A stretch of 64,000 nt of DNA from Priestia megaterium NBRC 15308 = ATCC 14581 (GCF_000832985.1 NZ_CP009920.1:558001-622000), one strand, 5' to 3'. Positions 15,643-24,479 are shown, counted from the first letter of the stretch. Made by a program: numbers and translations. The notes: generated by a model from the sequence alone, not told the origin.

Positions 15643-15672
15643 CGAATACATCTCTTCCACAATAGGAAACTT
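15643..15672 (+). promoter_or_regulatory. forward sigma-G-like promoter of SASP gene
   Basis: CGAATA at 15643, a 17-base spacer, then GAAACTT at 15666. The paralogous copy has TGTATA in the same place and the same GAAACTT. The predicted start is about 20 bases before the ribosome site, as usual for SASP genes. Confidence 0.4.
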
Positions 15673-15697
15673 AAGAAAAACAAGGAGGTGACACAAC

Positions 15698-15907
15698 ATG
15701 GCAAACAACAACAGTGGTAGCCGTAACGAATTATTAGTAAACGGTGCTGAACAAGCAATCGATCAAATGAAATATGAAATCGCTAGCGAATTTGGTGTAA
15801 ACCTTGGTGCTGATACAACTGCACGTGCAAACGGATCAGTAGGTGGCGAAATCACAAAACGTCTTGTACAAATGGCTGAGCAACAACTTGGCGGCGGACG
15901 TTTCTAA
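15698..15907 (+). CDS. alpha/beta-type small acid-soluble spore protein
   Basis: The 69-residue product has the SASP signature [20 protein letters not shown] (the germination protease GPR site, cut between Glu and Ile/Phe) and the C-terminal [21 protein letters not shown]. It coats forespore DNA, protects it from UV and heat, and is degraded for amino acids at germination. An AAGGAGGTG site precedes ATG. The gene at 35377 encodes an almost identical protein (Met to Leu at one site), and the upstream ~90 bases are also conserved, so this is a segmental duplicate. Several SASP alleles exist in this genus, so no exact symbol is given. Confidence 0.95.
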   Translation: MANNNSGSRNELLVNGAEQAIDQMKYEIASEFGVNLGADTTARANGSVGGEITKRLVQMAEQQLGGGRF

Positions 15908-15931
15908 GACAACTTTATAATTGATGGCTGA

Positions 15932-15961
15932 AGGAAGAATGGGGCTCCATTCTTCCTTTTT
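15932..15961 (+). terminator. SASP terminator
   Basis: GGAAGAATGG/CCATTCTTCC with loop GGCT, followed by five T, 25 bases past the SASP stop. Confidence 0.85.
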
Positions 15962-15990
15962 GTACGAATAAAAAAGGAAGGAGAGATCAT

Positions 15991-16149
15991 ATGCAGCAAC
16001 ATCAATCAGCTAAAGAAAATGCGGGTTTTACTGAGAAACCAGCAGCTTCTGCAACAAATGCACAAAAAGTAAAACAAGAAATCCAAAGAGACGTAAATGA
16101 AGGACAAGGCGCAATGACTTCTCGAGAAGCAGGCGCAATGCGCGATTAA
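15991..16149 (+). CDS. small hydrophilic protein, 52 aa
   Basis: ATG at 15991 follows AAGGAAGGAG. The product is Gln/Ala/Glu-rich, with no hydrophobic segment: MQQHQSAKENAGFTEK ... QEIQRDVNEGQGAMTSREAG, ending AMRD. The composition resembles small spore proteins, and it lies 29 bases after the SASP terminator, so it may be expressed by read-through in the forespore. The family is not recognised. Confidence 0.55.
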   Translation: MQQHQSAKENAGFTEKPAASATNAQKVKQEIQRDVNEGQGAMTSREAGAMRD

Positions 16150-16197
16150 AAATCAATTTGAGCGCTTTTTAATCATCGATTCTTTGTACAAAAACCT

Positions 16198-16230
16198 AAA
16201 AAAGTACCTTGATTAACTGAGGTACTTTTA
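16198..16230. terminator. terminator
   Basis: AAAAGTACCT/AGGTACTTTT stem with a 10-base loop. It ends the 52-aa gene. Confidence 0.75.
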
Positions 16231-16367
16231 GCACTCTATTCTATTTCGGCGCGGGAGCTGCTTTGACTTCGATTGTTTCATCGGGTACATGCTGGTGAAA
16301 CACAAAGGCAAACATTCTGATTCTAAATATATAAAAGTCGATCCTGCCTTGTTCACCTGAAAAATAA

Positions 16368-17000
16368 CTAGTTTGTATTTTGTCCCCCGCCATTCAGCCC
16401 TTCTTTTATGTACGCGTTAACCTGACTATTTGAAAGCAATCCAATATGTCCAATGCCATAAAGTTGAATGTTTCTTGCTCCTTGCAGCCTAGAGAGACTA
16501 TTAGCAACAATTTGATCATTTATGCTGTAGATCGACGTATAAAGAATTTTTTGATTGAGATCTGTACCTGGGAGTGCTGTCGAAGAAACTAAACCATTCG
16601 CTCCTCCTAACGTCACGACATTTTCAATCTTATTCCCTCCCCCTAGATATTTAATATAATACAGCGTGTTTGCTCCGCCCATACTATGAGCAACAATATC
16701 TACCTTCTTAGCTCCCGTCTCTTTCAACACTTGATCAATGTATCGAGCAAGCTGAGGTCCATTATTCAAATTGTTGCCTGTCTTATCTACAAAATCAATA
16801 GCATAAAGATCATTGCGATCCCAACCTTGAGCAATTAAATAGTTTTTGATAGCAATAAAGTTATAGGACGCACCGCTGATTCCATGAACAAGAACAACCG
16901 GATTGTGATTTGATTCAGCTTTAGCATTCGAAGGCTGAATTCCTAATGCAGATACAACCAGGGATAAAGCAAGAATTAATGCGACAAACGTTTTCTTCAT
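16368..17000 (-). CDS. lipA: secreted lipase/esterase, B. subtilis LipA type (family I.4)
   Basis: The start is ATG 17000 ([14 protein letters not shown]), 9 bases after GAGGAGG; an in-frame TTG at 17018 is inside that site. Residues 1-29 are a Sec signal peptide. The mature 181-residue protein matches the minimal alpha/beta-hydrolase lipases without a lid. The nucleophile elbow is AHSMGG, with Ser106, Asp162 (INDQIV) and His185 (GIGHIG). Subtracting the 29-residue signal gives 77/133/156, the LipA triad numbering. It hydrolyses short- to medium-chain esters outside the cell. It is monocistronic. Confidence 0.93.
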   Translation of the reverse strand: MKKTFVALILALSLVVSALGIQPSNAKAESNHNPVVLVHGISGASYNFIAIKNYLIAQGWDRNDLYAIDFVDKTGNNLNNGPQLARYIDQVLKETGAKKVDIVAHSMGGANTLYYIKYLGGGNKIENVVTLGGANGLVSSTALPGTDLNQKILYTSIYSINDQIVANSLSRLQGARNIQLYGIGHIGLLSNSQVNAYIKEGLNGGGQNTN

Positions 17001-17181
17001 TTCTTTTCTCCTCCTCAAAATATATAAGTAACAACATCTATAGATTATATATAAAAATCCTAATATGGTAAACTTATACTTATAAGGTATTTAAAGTTAT
17101 ATTTATTTGTTATCTATGAGTATTTTTATGATAAAAATCATCACCTAAGCTTTTTTGTAAAAAATAAGGAGGCGAAGAAAG

Positions 17182-17544
17182 TTGTATTGGATTTATCTAT
17201 GTTTAGCTATTCTTTTTGAAGTTGCTGGAACTACGACCATGAAATTATCAGAAGGTTTTACCAAAGTTATACCAAGTGTATTGCTTATACTTTTTTACAT
17301 TTGTAGTTTATACTTTTTGACATTAACGTTAAAAAGTATAGAAGTTTCAATTGCTTACGCTATTTGGTCAGGTATGGGGATTATAATTATTACGTTAATT
17401 GGATTTATGTACTTCAATGAAAGTGTAAGTCTGCTAAAGATCGTTGCTATAGCTCTCATCATTATCGGTGTAGTGACATTAAATATGACTGGGGAAAAAG
17501 AAGCTAATGCTAGTAAATCCACTTTAGAAGAACACATTAGATAA
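17182..17544 (+). CDS. yvaE: SMR family multidrug efflux protein, YvaE-like
   Basis: The 120-residue product has four membrane helices. The essential membrane Glu is in FEVAGTTTMKLSEGF (residue 13), and IAYAIWSGMG is the family's helix-3 signature. The start is TTG at 17182, set by AAGGAGG 9 bases upstream. The next gene starts five bases after the stop and encodes a YvaD-like protein, as in B. subtilis yvaE-yvaD. SMR proteins act as dimers and exchange cationic compounds for protons. The partner may be a non-transport membrane protein. Confidence 0.85.
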   Translation: MYWIYLCLAILFEVAGTTTMKLSEGFTKVIPSVLLILFYICSLYFLTLTLKSIEVSIAYAIWSGMGIIIITLIGFMYFNESVSLLKIVAIALIIIGVVTLNMTGEKEANASKSTLEEHIR

Positions 17545-17548
17545 AAAG

Positions 17549-17959
17549 ATGAAATATTTAAAACCTTTTTTTCTCGTCACAGATATAGGATTTATTATCT
17601 ATTGGATTGCTACTTATTTTCAGCTTATACCTCAAAGTGCGGCTTTTAAAGATTATAATAATCGCATAATCATAGCTTGGAATTGGTCTTTCTTCCCTCT
17701 AGATATTCTTATTTCATTCACTGGATTATTTAGTCTATATTTATATAAGTTAAATAAGGAATCATGGAAGGGATACGCTTTAATTTCTTTAGTTTTAACA
17801 TTTTGCTCAGGACTACAGGCCATCGCATATTGGGCATTTATTAAGGATTTCGATTTAACATGGTGGGCTTTTAATTTATACTTGATGATTTACCCTCTAT
17901 TCTTTATAAAACTATTTATAAAAGATAACAGTAATCAAAAAAAGCACTTTTCCATGTAA
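17549..17959 (+). CDS. yvaD: YvaD family membrane protein
   Basis: The 136-residue product has four membrane helices and Trp/Tyr-rich loops (FFLVTDIGFIIYWIATYF, NWSFFPLDI, WAFNLYLMIYPLFF). It is assigned mainly by homologous neighbourhood: it directly follows the YvaE-like SMR gene, with a spacing of four bases. The function is unknown. The start ATG has a weak ribosome site (translational coupling to yvaE is likely). Confidence 0.75.
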   Translation: MKYLKPFFLVTDIGFIIYWIATYFQLIPQSAAFKDYNNRIIIAWNWSFFPLDILISFTGLFSLYLYKLNKESWKGYALISLVLTFCSGLQAIAYWAFIKDFDLTWWAFNLYLMIYPLFFIKLFIKDNSNQKKHFSM

Positions 17960-17987
17960 TAAAGATATTAATGTACATATAAAAGGG

Positions 17988-18011
17988 ACAGATCCCCTTA
18001 AGGGGATCTGT
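17988..18011. terminator. terminator
   Basis: ACAGATCCCCTTAAGGGGATCTGT is a perfect palindrome after the yvaED unit. The following T-rich stretch (TCTTC) is short, so efficiency is uncertain. Confidence 0.6.
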
Positions 18012-18099
18012 TCTTCAAGTTAATCTAGTTACATAAATTGTTGTAATTTCTTTCTTTTACGTTGCTTGGCTACTATCTTTATCCAATTCCTATTAGCCT

Positions 18100-19608
18100 T
18101 TAAAAAATCAGTGGAGAAACGCCCTTGCTTAAGTTCCATTTATTTAAGGTAATCAATTCAATTTCTTGATCTGCAAAGAAACAAATACCTTTTGCATTGT
18201 CTGCGGGATAGATTCCGCTCGTCATCACTTTCTCGCCTTCATTAATAAAAACTTCGATGGAAGATTTATCAACAAACAGATGAAGATGCAAGTGATTATC
18301 ATTTAATCCAACAGGTGCTTTTCTTATTCCCCCATCACCTTCACCTGATTTATCACGATTAAAGATAAACAAACTTTCTAGCCTATCATAAGTTAAGAGC
18401 GTTTCCTGGTGAGTGTCATTATCTGTTCTCACTTTTATTCCGAACTGTGAAGCAGCTTTTGCGTTAATTTCCACTTCAAGTTCGTAACAATCACCTGAAA
18501 TACCTGCAAGTTCTTGTTCTCCGTTAACCGTGATATTTTTATACTGCACGTGATGTTGACGAAGCTGCTTAAGCTCTGGAATTGGTTTACTAATTATATT
18601 CCCTTGTTTAGTAGAAAGCTCACGCGGAATAGTCATTGCGCCTGCCCAATTGTGTTTTTGTTCAGGCATGCTGCTTTCCCACATAGCCATCCACGCTATC
18701 ATAATGCGTCTGCCATGTTCATCTTCTGCCGTCTGAGGAGCATAAAAGTCAAACCCGTAGTCCAAAAGCTGAAAGTCTTCGTGTTGAAGCAGCCCTGTTT
18801 TATAGTCCAATTTCCCTTTTACATATCCAGCTTGATGTAAGTTATGGTAGAGATCCCCTTCTGATTTCATTCCTTGAGGTGACATGACAAGCACGTCTTG
18901 TCCATCAAGACTAAAAAGATCTGGACACTCCCACATAAAACCAAGATTTCCTTGGCTTTTGGCCATTACATTCATAAACTCCCAATTCAACAGATCTCTT
19001 GAACAATACAAAAGAACTTGCCCTTCATGATCCTTTGTACGTGATCCAAGAACACAATAATAATAGTCGTCTTTCTTCCATACTTTTGGATCTCTAAAAT
19101 GATAAGGGTGAATATCTCCTTCAGGCGCTAAATCAATAACTGGATTTTGAGGTACTTTATTAAAATGAACGCCGTCTTCGCTTACAGCAAGACACTGAAC
19201 CTGTCGTAAGTCCGTATCATAGTTATCCCCTGTCCACACATTCCCTGTGTACATTGCATAAAGCTTCCCGTCTTTTTCAATTGCACTTCCTGAAAAACAT
19301 CCATCCCTATCGTATTCTTCACTCGGAGCAAGAGCGATAGGAAGGTGTTCCCAGTAAGTAAGATCCTTACTTTTTATATGCCCCCAATACATTGGCCCCC
19401 ACTCGGGAGAGTAAGGATGATGTTGATAAAACAAATGATACTCACCTTTATAAAAGCTGAATCCGTTTGGGTCATTCATCCAGAATGCTGGTGTAGACAC
19501 ATGGTATTGTAGTCGCCAATGATTCTGATCAACAGACTCCTGCTCGTTTAACACAGATTCTATTGCCTTTGAGATTTTTTCTTGATGTTGATTTCTTAAT
19601 GTTTTCAA
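18100..19608 (-). CDS. GH32 sucrose-6-phosphate hydrolase/invertase
   Basis: The 502-residue product has the full GH32 set. The nucleophile block FWMNDPNGF has Asp46. FRDPKVW carries Asp173 (transition-state stabiliser) and WECPDLF carries Glu227 (acid/base). A C-terminal beta-sandwich follows. It cleaves sucrose, or sucrose-6-phosphate in PTS systems, to glucose and fructose. Here the neighbours are a LacY-type permease and no PTS gene, so free sucrose is the likely substrate (inference). It is the second gene of an operon after the GH13 gene (54-base gap). Control by LacI and catabolite repression is inferred from operator sites at 21425 and 22911. Confidence 0.9.
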   Translation of the reverse strand: MKTLRNQHQEKISKAIESVLNEQESVDQNHWRLQYHVSTPAFWMNDPNGFSFYKGEYHLFYQHHPYSPEWGPMYWGHIKSKDLTYWEHLPIALAPSEEYDRDGCFSGSAIEKDGKLYAMYTGNVWTGDNYDTDLRQVQCLAVSEDGVHFNKVPQNPVIDLAPEGDIHPYHFRDPKVWKKDDYYYCVLGSRTKDHEGQVLLYCSRDLLNWEFMNVMAKSQGNLGFMWECPDLFSLDGQDVLVMSPQGMKSEGDLYHNLHQAGYVKGKLDYKTGLLQHEDFQLLDYGFDFYAPQTAEDEHGRRIMIAWMAMWESSMPEQKHNWAGAMTIPRELSTKQGNIISKPIPELKQLRQHHVQYKNITVNGEQELAGISGDCYELEVEINAKAASQFGIKVRTDNDTHQETLLTYDRLESLFIFNRDKSGEGDGGIRKAPVGLNDNHLHLHLFVDKSSIEVFINEGEKVMTSGIYPADNAKGICFFADQEIELITLNKWNLSKGVSPLIF

Positions 19609-19662
19609 AAGATTTCACCCTACCTTTCTATACGTGAATCAGTCAATTGTGATAAAAACAGA

Positions 19663-21372
19663 TTAAAATGATAAATCGACTTCACAAACGATGGACTCGT
19701 AAGGTCGTAATTTTATCTGGTTTAGGTGTAATTCTAAATAATCATAGTTGGATAAAATAACATTTTTTATATTAAAATCTAAGTTTAGAGTCAACTCTTT
19801 ATTATCAAAGTTAGCAATCACCGCTATTTTTTTATCGTTCAACTCTCTCGTGTAGACCATGATTTGCAGGCTATCTTTAAACATGTCTTCGTATTTACCA
19901 AAAGCAATAACATCTGAATATGGACTGCTTTTTCTTAAACTAATTAACTTTTTATAGAAATAAAATAAAGAATTATGATCTTTTAAAGCATTCTCGACGT
20001 TAATAAAAGAGTAATTAGAATTTATCTCTAGCCACGGTGTACCTTGGCTAAATCCTGCATATTCAGAATGATTCCACTGCATAGGTGTTCGAGAATTATC
20101 ACGACTGCGTCTCCAAATCGCTGCTAATGCTTCCTCTTTTGAGAAGCCTTCTTTCAGCGCAGAGTAATATTGATCGATTGAAGCCAAGTCATTATAATGC
20201 TCAATTGATGGATACTGTACATTTGTCATTCCAATTTCTTGCCCTTGATAGATAAATGGCGTTCCTTTTAAGAAGAAATAGACGGTAGCTAACATTTTAG
20301 CTGGAATAGGTCCTATATCTTCTGGTTTAATAAATTTGTTTAAAGAACGAGGCTGATCATGGTTTTCTAAATAAAGCGCTCCCCACCCTGTGTTGTTATA
20401 GAACGTTTGACTGTCAGAAATGGCTTTTTTGAAATCAAGCAGATTCCAATTATAAGGTTCATACCATTTTCCTTCTTTTCCTACATCTAAATCGACATGA
20501 TCGAACTCAAAAAGCATACTAAAATGCCCGTCTTCCCCCGCATAAATAGGCAATTCTTTGTATGATACCCCAGGTGCTTCTGCCACGGTTAAGATATCAT
20601 GTGAAGTAAAAGCTTCTTTACGTAGTTCACTTAAAAATTCATGAATGCCTTGTTGGTTGGTTTCAATTACATTCATTCCATCATGCGAATCAGCAAAGTC
20701 CTGTCGTTTTTTTATAAATGTAATGGCGTCTACTCTAAAGCCGCTAATTCCTTTATCTAACCACCATCTGACCATTTTATAAACGGCATTTCGAAGATCA
20801 GGGTTTTCCCAATTAAGATCAGGCTGTTTTTTAGAAAATGCATGAAGATAATACTGTCCGGTTTGCTCATCATACTCCCAGCACGAACCGCCAAAAATAG
20901 ATTTCCAATTGTTAGGCGGGGCCTCGTCTTTTCTTCCGTTTCTCCAAATATACCAATCTCTTTTAGGATGATTTACATCACTTTTTGATTCTATGAACCA
21001 TTCATGTTCATCCGAAGTATGATTAACTACTAAGTCCATAATAATCTTTATATTTCTTTTTTTAGCTTCATGGATTAATAGATCCATATCTTCCATAGAG
21101 CCAAATTCCTCTGCAATTGCTTGATAATCAGAGATGTCATATCCGTTATCGTCCATTGGTGATTGATAGACTGGGCTTAACCAAATAACGTCGATACCTA
21201 ACTCTTTTAAGTAATCTAATTTTTGAATAACTCCTTTTAAGTCACCAATTCCGTCACCATTAGAGTCATAAAAACTTTTCGGATAAATTTGATATACAAC
21301 TGCTTCCTTCCACCATTGTCTATTCTTTATTGTAGCGCTTTCTTCATTCATTCTTTCACTTAGTTGAACCAT
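19663..21372 (-). CDS. GH13 alpha-glucosidase
   Basis: The 569-residue product is a (beta/alpha)8 GH13 enzyme of the oligosaccharide-cleaving group (GH13_23/29/31 type). Motifs: region I DLVVNHTSD, region II GFRVDAITF with nucleophile Asp215, region III AEAPG with Glu265, and region IV LENHDQPRS with Asp339. The residue after the nucleophile is Ala, more usual in alpha-1,4- than alpha-1,6-specific members. The RLDRD-type loop of sucrose isomerases was not found. Likely substrates are maltose, sucrose or sucrose isomers. The Met at residue 8 is an alternative start. It shares the LacI locus with GH32 and the permease. Confidence 0.88.
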   Translation of the reverse strand: MVQLSERMNEESATIKNRQWWKEAVVYQIYPKSFYDSNGDGIGDLKGVIQKLDYLKELGIDVIWLSPVYQSPMDDNGYDISDYQAIAEEFGSMEDMDLLIHEAKKRNIKIIMDLVVNHTSDEHEWFIESKSDVNHPKRDWYIWRNGRKDEAPPNNWKSIFGGSCWEYDEQTGQYYLHAFSKKQPDLNWENPDLRNAVYKMVRWWLDKGISGFRVDAITFIKKRQDFADSHDGMNVIETNQQGIHEFLSELRKEAFTSHDILTVAEAPGVSYKELPIYAGEDGHFSMLFEFDHVDLDVGKEGKWYEPYNWNLLDFKKAISDSQTFYNNTGWGALYLENHDQPRSLNKFIKPEDIGPIPAKMLATVYFFLKGTPFIYQGQEIGMTNVQYPSIEHYNDLASIDQYYSALKEGFSKEEALAAIWRRSRDNSRTPMQWNHSEYAGFSQGTPWLEINSNYSFINVENALKDHNSLFYFYKKLISLRKSSPYSDVIAFGKYEDMFKDSLQIMVYTRELNDKKIAVIANFDNKELTLNLDFNIKNVILSNYDYLELHLNQIKLRPYESIVCEVDLSF

Positions 21373-21424
21373 TTTTATCAGCTCCCGTATTTTTATATTA
21401 AAATTATGTACTTATTCTTCGTTC

Positions 21425-21444
21425 ATATGGTACCGATACCATAT
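21425..21444. promoter_or_regulatory. LacI-type operator of the GH13-GH32 operon
   Basis: ATATGGTACCGATACCATAT is a perfect 8-base inverted repeat with centre CCGA. It lies about 50 bases before the GH13 start. A half-matching copy (ATATGAAATCGGTACCATAT) lies within the permease promoter at 22911-22930. The shared ATCGGTACCATAT core makes the LacI gene between them the likely regulator. Confidence 0.65.
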
Positions 21445-21521
21445 ATGGTTAAAAAAATTTATGCTATTAAAAAGTCTGATATAACCCTTCTCATTTAAGA
21501 TAAATTCATTGTATTACATCA

Positions 21522-21535
21522 TGGGAACGGTTTCA
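21522..21535. promoter_or_regulatory. weak cre-like site
   Basis: TGGGAACGGTTTCA matches the CcpA cre consensus TGWAANCGNTNWCA at all but two positions. It lies upstream of the GH13-GH32 operon. Confidence 0.35.
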
Positions 21536-21556
21536 ACAACTTTTCTGAAAATTTTT

Positions 21557-21594
21557 CAAAAAAAGGTGAGAACGAATAAATCCAGCTCTCACCT
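21557..21594 (-). terminator. terminator of lacI-type gene
   Basis: GGTGAGA...TCTCACC stem with a 15-base loop and a T-run on the minus strand. It separates the regulator from the GH13-GH32 operon. Confidence 0.8.
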
Positions 21595-21611
21595 TCATCT
21601 GATATCTCCCA

Positions 21612-22604
21612 TTACGTTGAACTTCGAACAACCAGCTCGATTGGAAGTTCAAAAGTTTCCACTTTCACTTCAGAATCATTCAACATATCAATAAGAGTTT
21701 CCATTGCTTTAATCCCCATCTGATCAATAGGTTGTCGTATAGTTGTTAGCTTTGGATCTAACATTTGCGCAAGAGGTTGATCATCAAAGCCAATAATAGC
21801 CAAATCATTAGGTATTTTTAGACCGCACTCTTTGGCTTCAATCATCATTCCCCCGGCAATTTCATCACTCCCTGTAAATATAGCCGTTGGACGATCCTCC
21901 ATTGACAGGATTTTTTTAACTACTTGTTTTCCGTCTTCAATACTGTGTTGATTAACAAAGATCCATTTTGGATCCGGCTCGATCCCTGCCTCTTGAAGTG
22001 CTTTTTGATAACCTTGATTACGGTCCTTGTCCTTGCCTTCCTCTGCAAACAATCCACCTGTACAGTACCCAATTTTCCGGTGGCCTTTTTCAAGTAAATG
22101 CTTTACGCCTATATACGCACCCTTGTATTGATCTAATCGAACAATTGGAACATTTGCGTTGTTTACATATTCATTGCATAACAAAATAGGACCAGATTCA
22201 GTAAACGGTTCTATGATACTCCAGTCATTTTCAATAGAGGTCATAATAATTCCGTCAACTTGCTTTGTTTTTAGTAAATTTAAAAAGACCAATTCTTTCT
22301 CTTTATCTTCATTACTTTGAAAGATTAATACGTGATAGCCGTTTTTATAAGCAACTTGTTCAATTGAATCGACTAAATAAGAGAAAAATGGATTTACGAT
22401 TCTTGGTACAATGACACCAATTGTAGTTGTTACCTGTCCTCTTAACTTTCTTGCCGAAGGGTTCGGGGTATAGTTAAGCTCTTTCATTGCTTTTAGCACC
22501 AGATTTTTTTTCTCTTCTGAAACATATGAATGATTGTTTATAACACGGGAAACGGTTGTTTTTGATAACCCCGATAATTTTGCTACGTCATATATGGTAG
22601 GCAT
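21612..22604 (-). CDS. LacI family repressor of the sucrose-type locus
   Basis: The 330-residue product has a LacI HTH at residues 1-22 (TIYDVAKLSGLSKTTVSRVI), a hinge at about 45-60 (NPSARKLRG), and a periplasmic-binding-type effector domain from about 62 (IGVIVPRIVNPFFSYL). It is flanked by the GH13-GH32 operon (same strand, downstream) and the divergent permease. Matching operators lie in front of both, so it is very likely the local repressor, released by sucrose or a product. The inducer is not visible from sequence. Confidence 0.9.
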   Translation of the reverse strand: MPTIYDVAKLSGLSKTTVSRVINNHSYVSEEKKNLVLKAMKELNYTPNPSARKLRGQVTTTIGVIVPRIVNPFFSYLVDSIEQVAYKNGYHVLIFQSNEDKEKELVFLNLLKTKQVDGIIMTSIENDWSIIEPFTESGPILLCNEYVNNANVPIVRLDQYKGAYIGVKHLLEKGHRKIGYCTGGLFAEEGKDKDRNQGYQKALQEAGIEPDPKWIFVNQHSIEDGKQVVKKILSMEDRPTAIFTGSDEIAGGMMIEAKECGLKIPNDLAIIGFDDQPLAQMLDPKLTTIRQPIDQMGIKAMETLIDMLNDSEVKVETFELPIELVVRSST

Positions 22605-22905
22605 TTATTTATCACTCCATCACTAACTGAAATCAGTTTCATACTTATTTTACGTTAAAAAAGAGCCAAAATGCAATGAATGAATTCGTTTGCATCTCTA
22701 CTATATCGTGTGTTCAATAAGAATATCAGTAAAATCGCTGTGACTCTTTAAAATAGAACCTTTTTATATAAAATGTTTCATGATTAATAAACCAGCATAC
22801 TTAAAAAGATTTATTTTATAAGCAAGAAACCAGTACCACACTCAAAAAACACATTATACTTAAAAAAACCTTTTTTAAAGGGCATTTTTGTTAATTAATT
22901 TCTTG

Positions 22906-22959
22906 TTGACATATGAAATCGGTACCATATATAATACAATCAAATCGAAAACGCTTTCT
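22906..22959 (+). promoter_or_regulatory. permease promoter with LacI operator and cre
   Basis: -35 TTGACA (22906-22911) and -10 TATAAT (22930-22935) are both perfect, with an 18-base spacer. The spacer is filled by the LacI-type operator (22911-22930). About 10 bases downstream is a cre-like palindrome GAAAACGCTTTC (22947-22958) for CcpA. The layout gives dual control by specific induction and glucose repression. The rest of the 396-base gap is AT-rich, with a small dyad AACTGAAATCAGTT near 22625. Confidence 0.7.
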
Positions 22960-23000
22960 AAATAAAATTTAGATACATAAACAGCAAAGGGGATTTAAAT

Positions 23001-24230
23001 ATGCAAAACAATAAACTTTACTGGAAGCTAAGCAGTTTCTTTTTCTTGTTCTTCTTATCTATTGCCTCTATTTTCACTTTTTTTGCTATCTGGTTGGGAC
23101 AAAGCCTTAACCTTTCCGGAGCACAAACGGGTATTGTTTTTTCTGTAAACGCTGTCTTCACTATGCTTTTCCAACCGCTTTATGGATATATCTCTGACAA
23201 ATTGGGCTTACGAAAAAATTTATTATACTTCATTTCAATTTTAGTTATTTTATCTGGACCATTTCTCATTTTCATCTATCAACCTCTTTTAAACTGGAAT
23301 TTTTGGATAGGAGCCCTGACAGGCGGGTCTTATCTTGCCATCACTTTTTTAGCTGGTATCTCAGCTATCGAGTCATATATCGAAAAAGTTGGCAGAAAGT
23401 ATGAGTTTGAATTCGGTCGTGCAAGACTTTGGGGATCAATAGGGGCCGCCGTGGCAGCTGCTATTGGAGGACGAATGCTTAACATTAACCCTGATATCAA
23501 CTTTTGGATTGCATCGGGATCAGGCATTCTCTTATTACTTGTTATTTTCCTTACAAAAGTAGAAGTATCCACTATCGAAGAAAAGAAGGCAAAGTCCCTT
23601 TCTGTGCAAGATTTGGGCAGTTTATTTAAACGAAAAGATTTCTGGATTTTTATGATTTTTATGCTCGGGACGGGCTGTATTTATAATGTTTTTGACCAGC
23701 AATTTCCTGTATATTATGCCTCTCTGTTTCCAACAGAACAATTAGGAAACCAAATATTTGGTTACTTAAATGCAGGTCAGGTCTTTTTAGAATCCGGTAT
23801 GTTATTAGTTGCTCCATTTATTGTCCGTAAAGTAGGTCCTAAAGGAGGTTTAATTTTAGCGGGAATTATTATGATTTTGCGCGTAATAGGTTCAGGTCTA
23901 GTATCAGATCCATACAGCATTTCATTTATTAAGCTTCTTAACGCACCAGAGTTTGCCATTATCATCGTTTCTGTGTTTAAATATCTGGCTACACATTTTG
24001 ATACAAAATTCTCTTCAATTTTATATTTGGTTGGCTACCAATTCGCGATGCAGCTAGGAGCTGTTATACTCTCTCCTATCGTAGGAAATCTATACGATTC
24101 AATTGGTTTTCGTCAAACATACTTAATCATGGGGGTTATTGTCACTATCTTTACTCTATTTGGTGCATTTCTTTTACGGAACAAGAATCAAGCATCTAAA
24201 GATAGGAACGATTCAAAACTTACTGCTTAG
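23001..24230 (+). CDS. sucrose-type H+ symporter, LacY/CscB family
   Basis: The 409-residue product has 12 membrane helices of the oligosaccharide:H+ symporter family. Signature stretches: YWKLSSFFFLFFLSIASIF, FQPLYGYISDKLGLRKN (loop 2-3), FGRARLWGSIG and NVFDQQFPVYYASLF. The neighbours (GH32 and GH13 hydrolases, LacI repressor) point to sucrose or a related disaccharide. Import is proton-coupled, and the sugar is cleaved inside. An AAGGGGATT site precedes ATG. It has a strong, controlled promoter at 22906. Confidence 0.88.
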   Translation: MQNNKLYWKLSSFFFLFFLSIASIFTFFAIWLGQSLNLSGAQTGIVFSVNAVFTMLFQPLYGYISDKLGLRKNLLYFISILVILSGPFLIFIYQPLLNWNFWIGALTGGSYLAITFLAGISAIESYIEKVGRKYEFEFGRARLWGSIGAAVAAAIGGRMLNINPDINFWIASGSGILLLLVIFLTKVEVSTIEEKKAKSLSVQDLGSLFKRKDFWIFMIFMLGTGCIYNVFDQQFPVYYASLFPTEQLGNQIFGYLNAGQVFLESGMLLVAPFIVRKVGPKGGLILAGIIMILRVIGSGLVSDPYSISFIKLLNAPEFAIIIVSVFKYLATHFDTKFSSILYLVGYQFAMQLGAVILSPIVGNLYDSIGFRQTYLIMGVIVTIFTLFGAFLLRNKNQASKDRNDSKLTA

Positions 24231-24315
24231 AATCAGGAAAAATATAATAAATAGGCTTATAACTTCAAAAATGTCTTTTAAGGTGTTCCTATTAATTGTG
24301 ATTCTCATAATTTTG

Positions 24316-24350
24316 AAAGCCTTTGCTAATTATAGCAGAGGCTTCTTTTT
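24316..24350 (+). terminator. permease terminator
   Basis: AAGCCTTTGCT/AGCAGAGGCTT stem with an AATTAT loop and a T-run, 86 bases past the stop. Confidence 0.8.
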
Positions 24351-24479
24351 GGTGAGTTTCTTCTATTATAAAATGATCTTTTTTAAAGTACTTTCATATT
24401 GCTTTATTACTTTATAAAATATTGTTTTCTTCATTTTTTCTTCTTTCATGACTTGTACAGTTTTGGTTTAATTTTATTT

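Noticed and set aside
16246-16320. 24-aa frame on the minus strand (MFAFVFHQHV...)
   Set aside because: No ribosome site and no terminator; too short to support. It may be a remnant.
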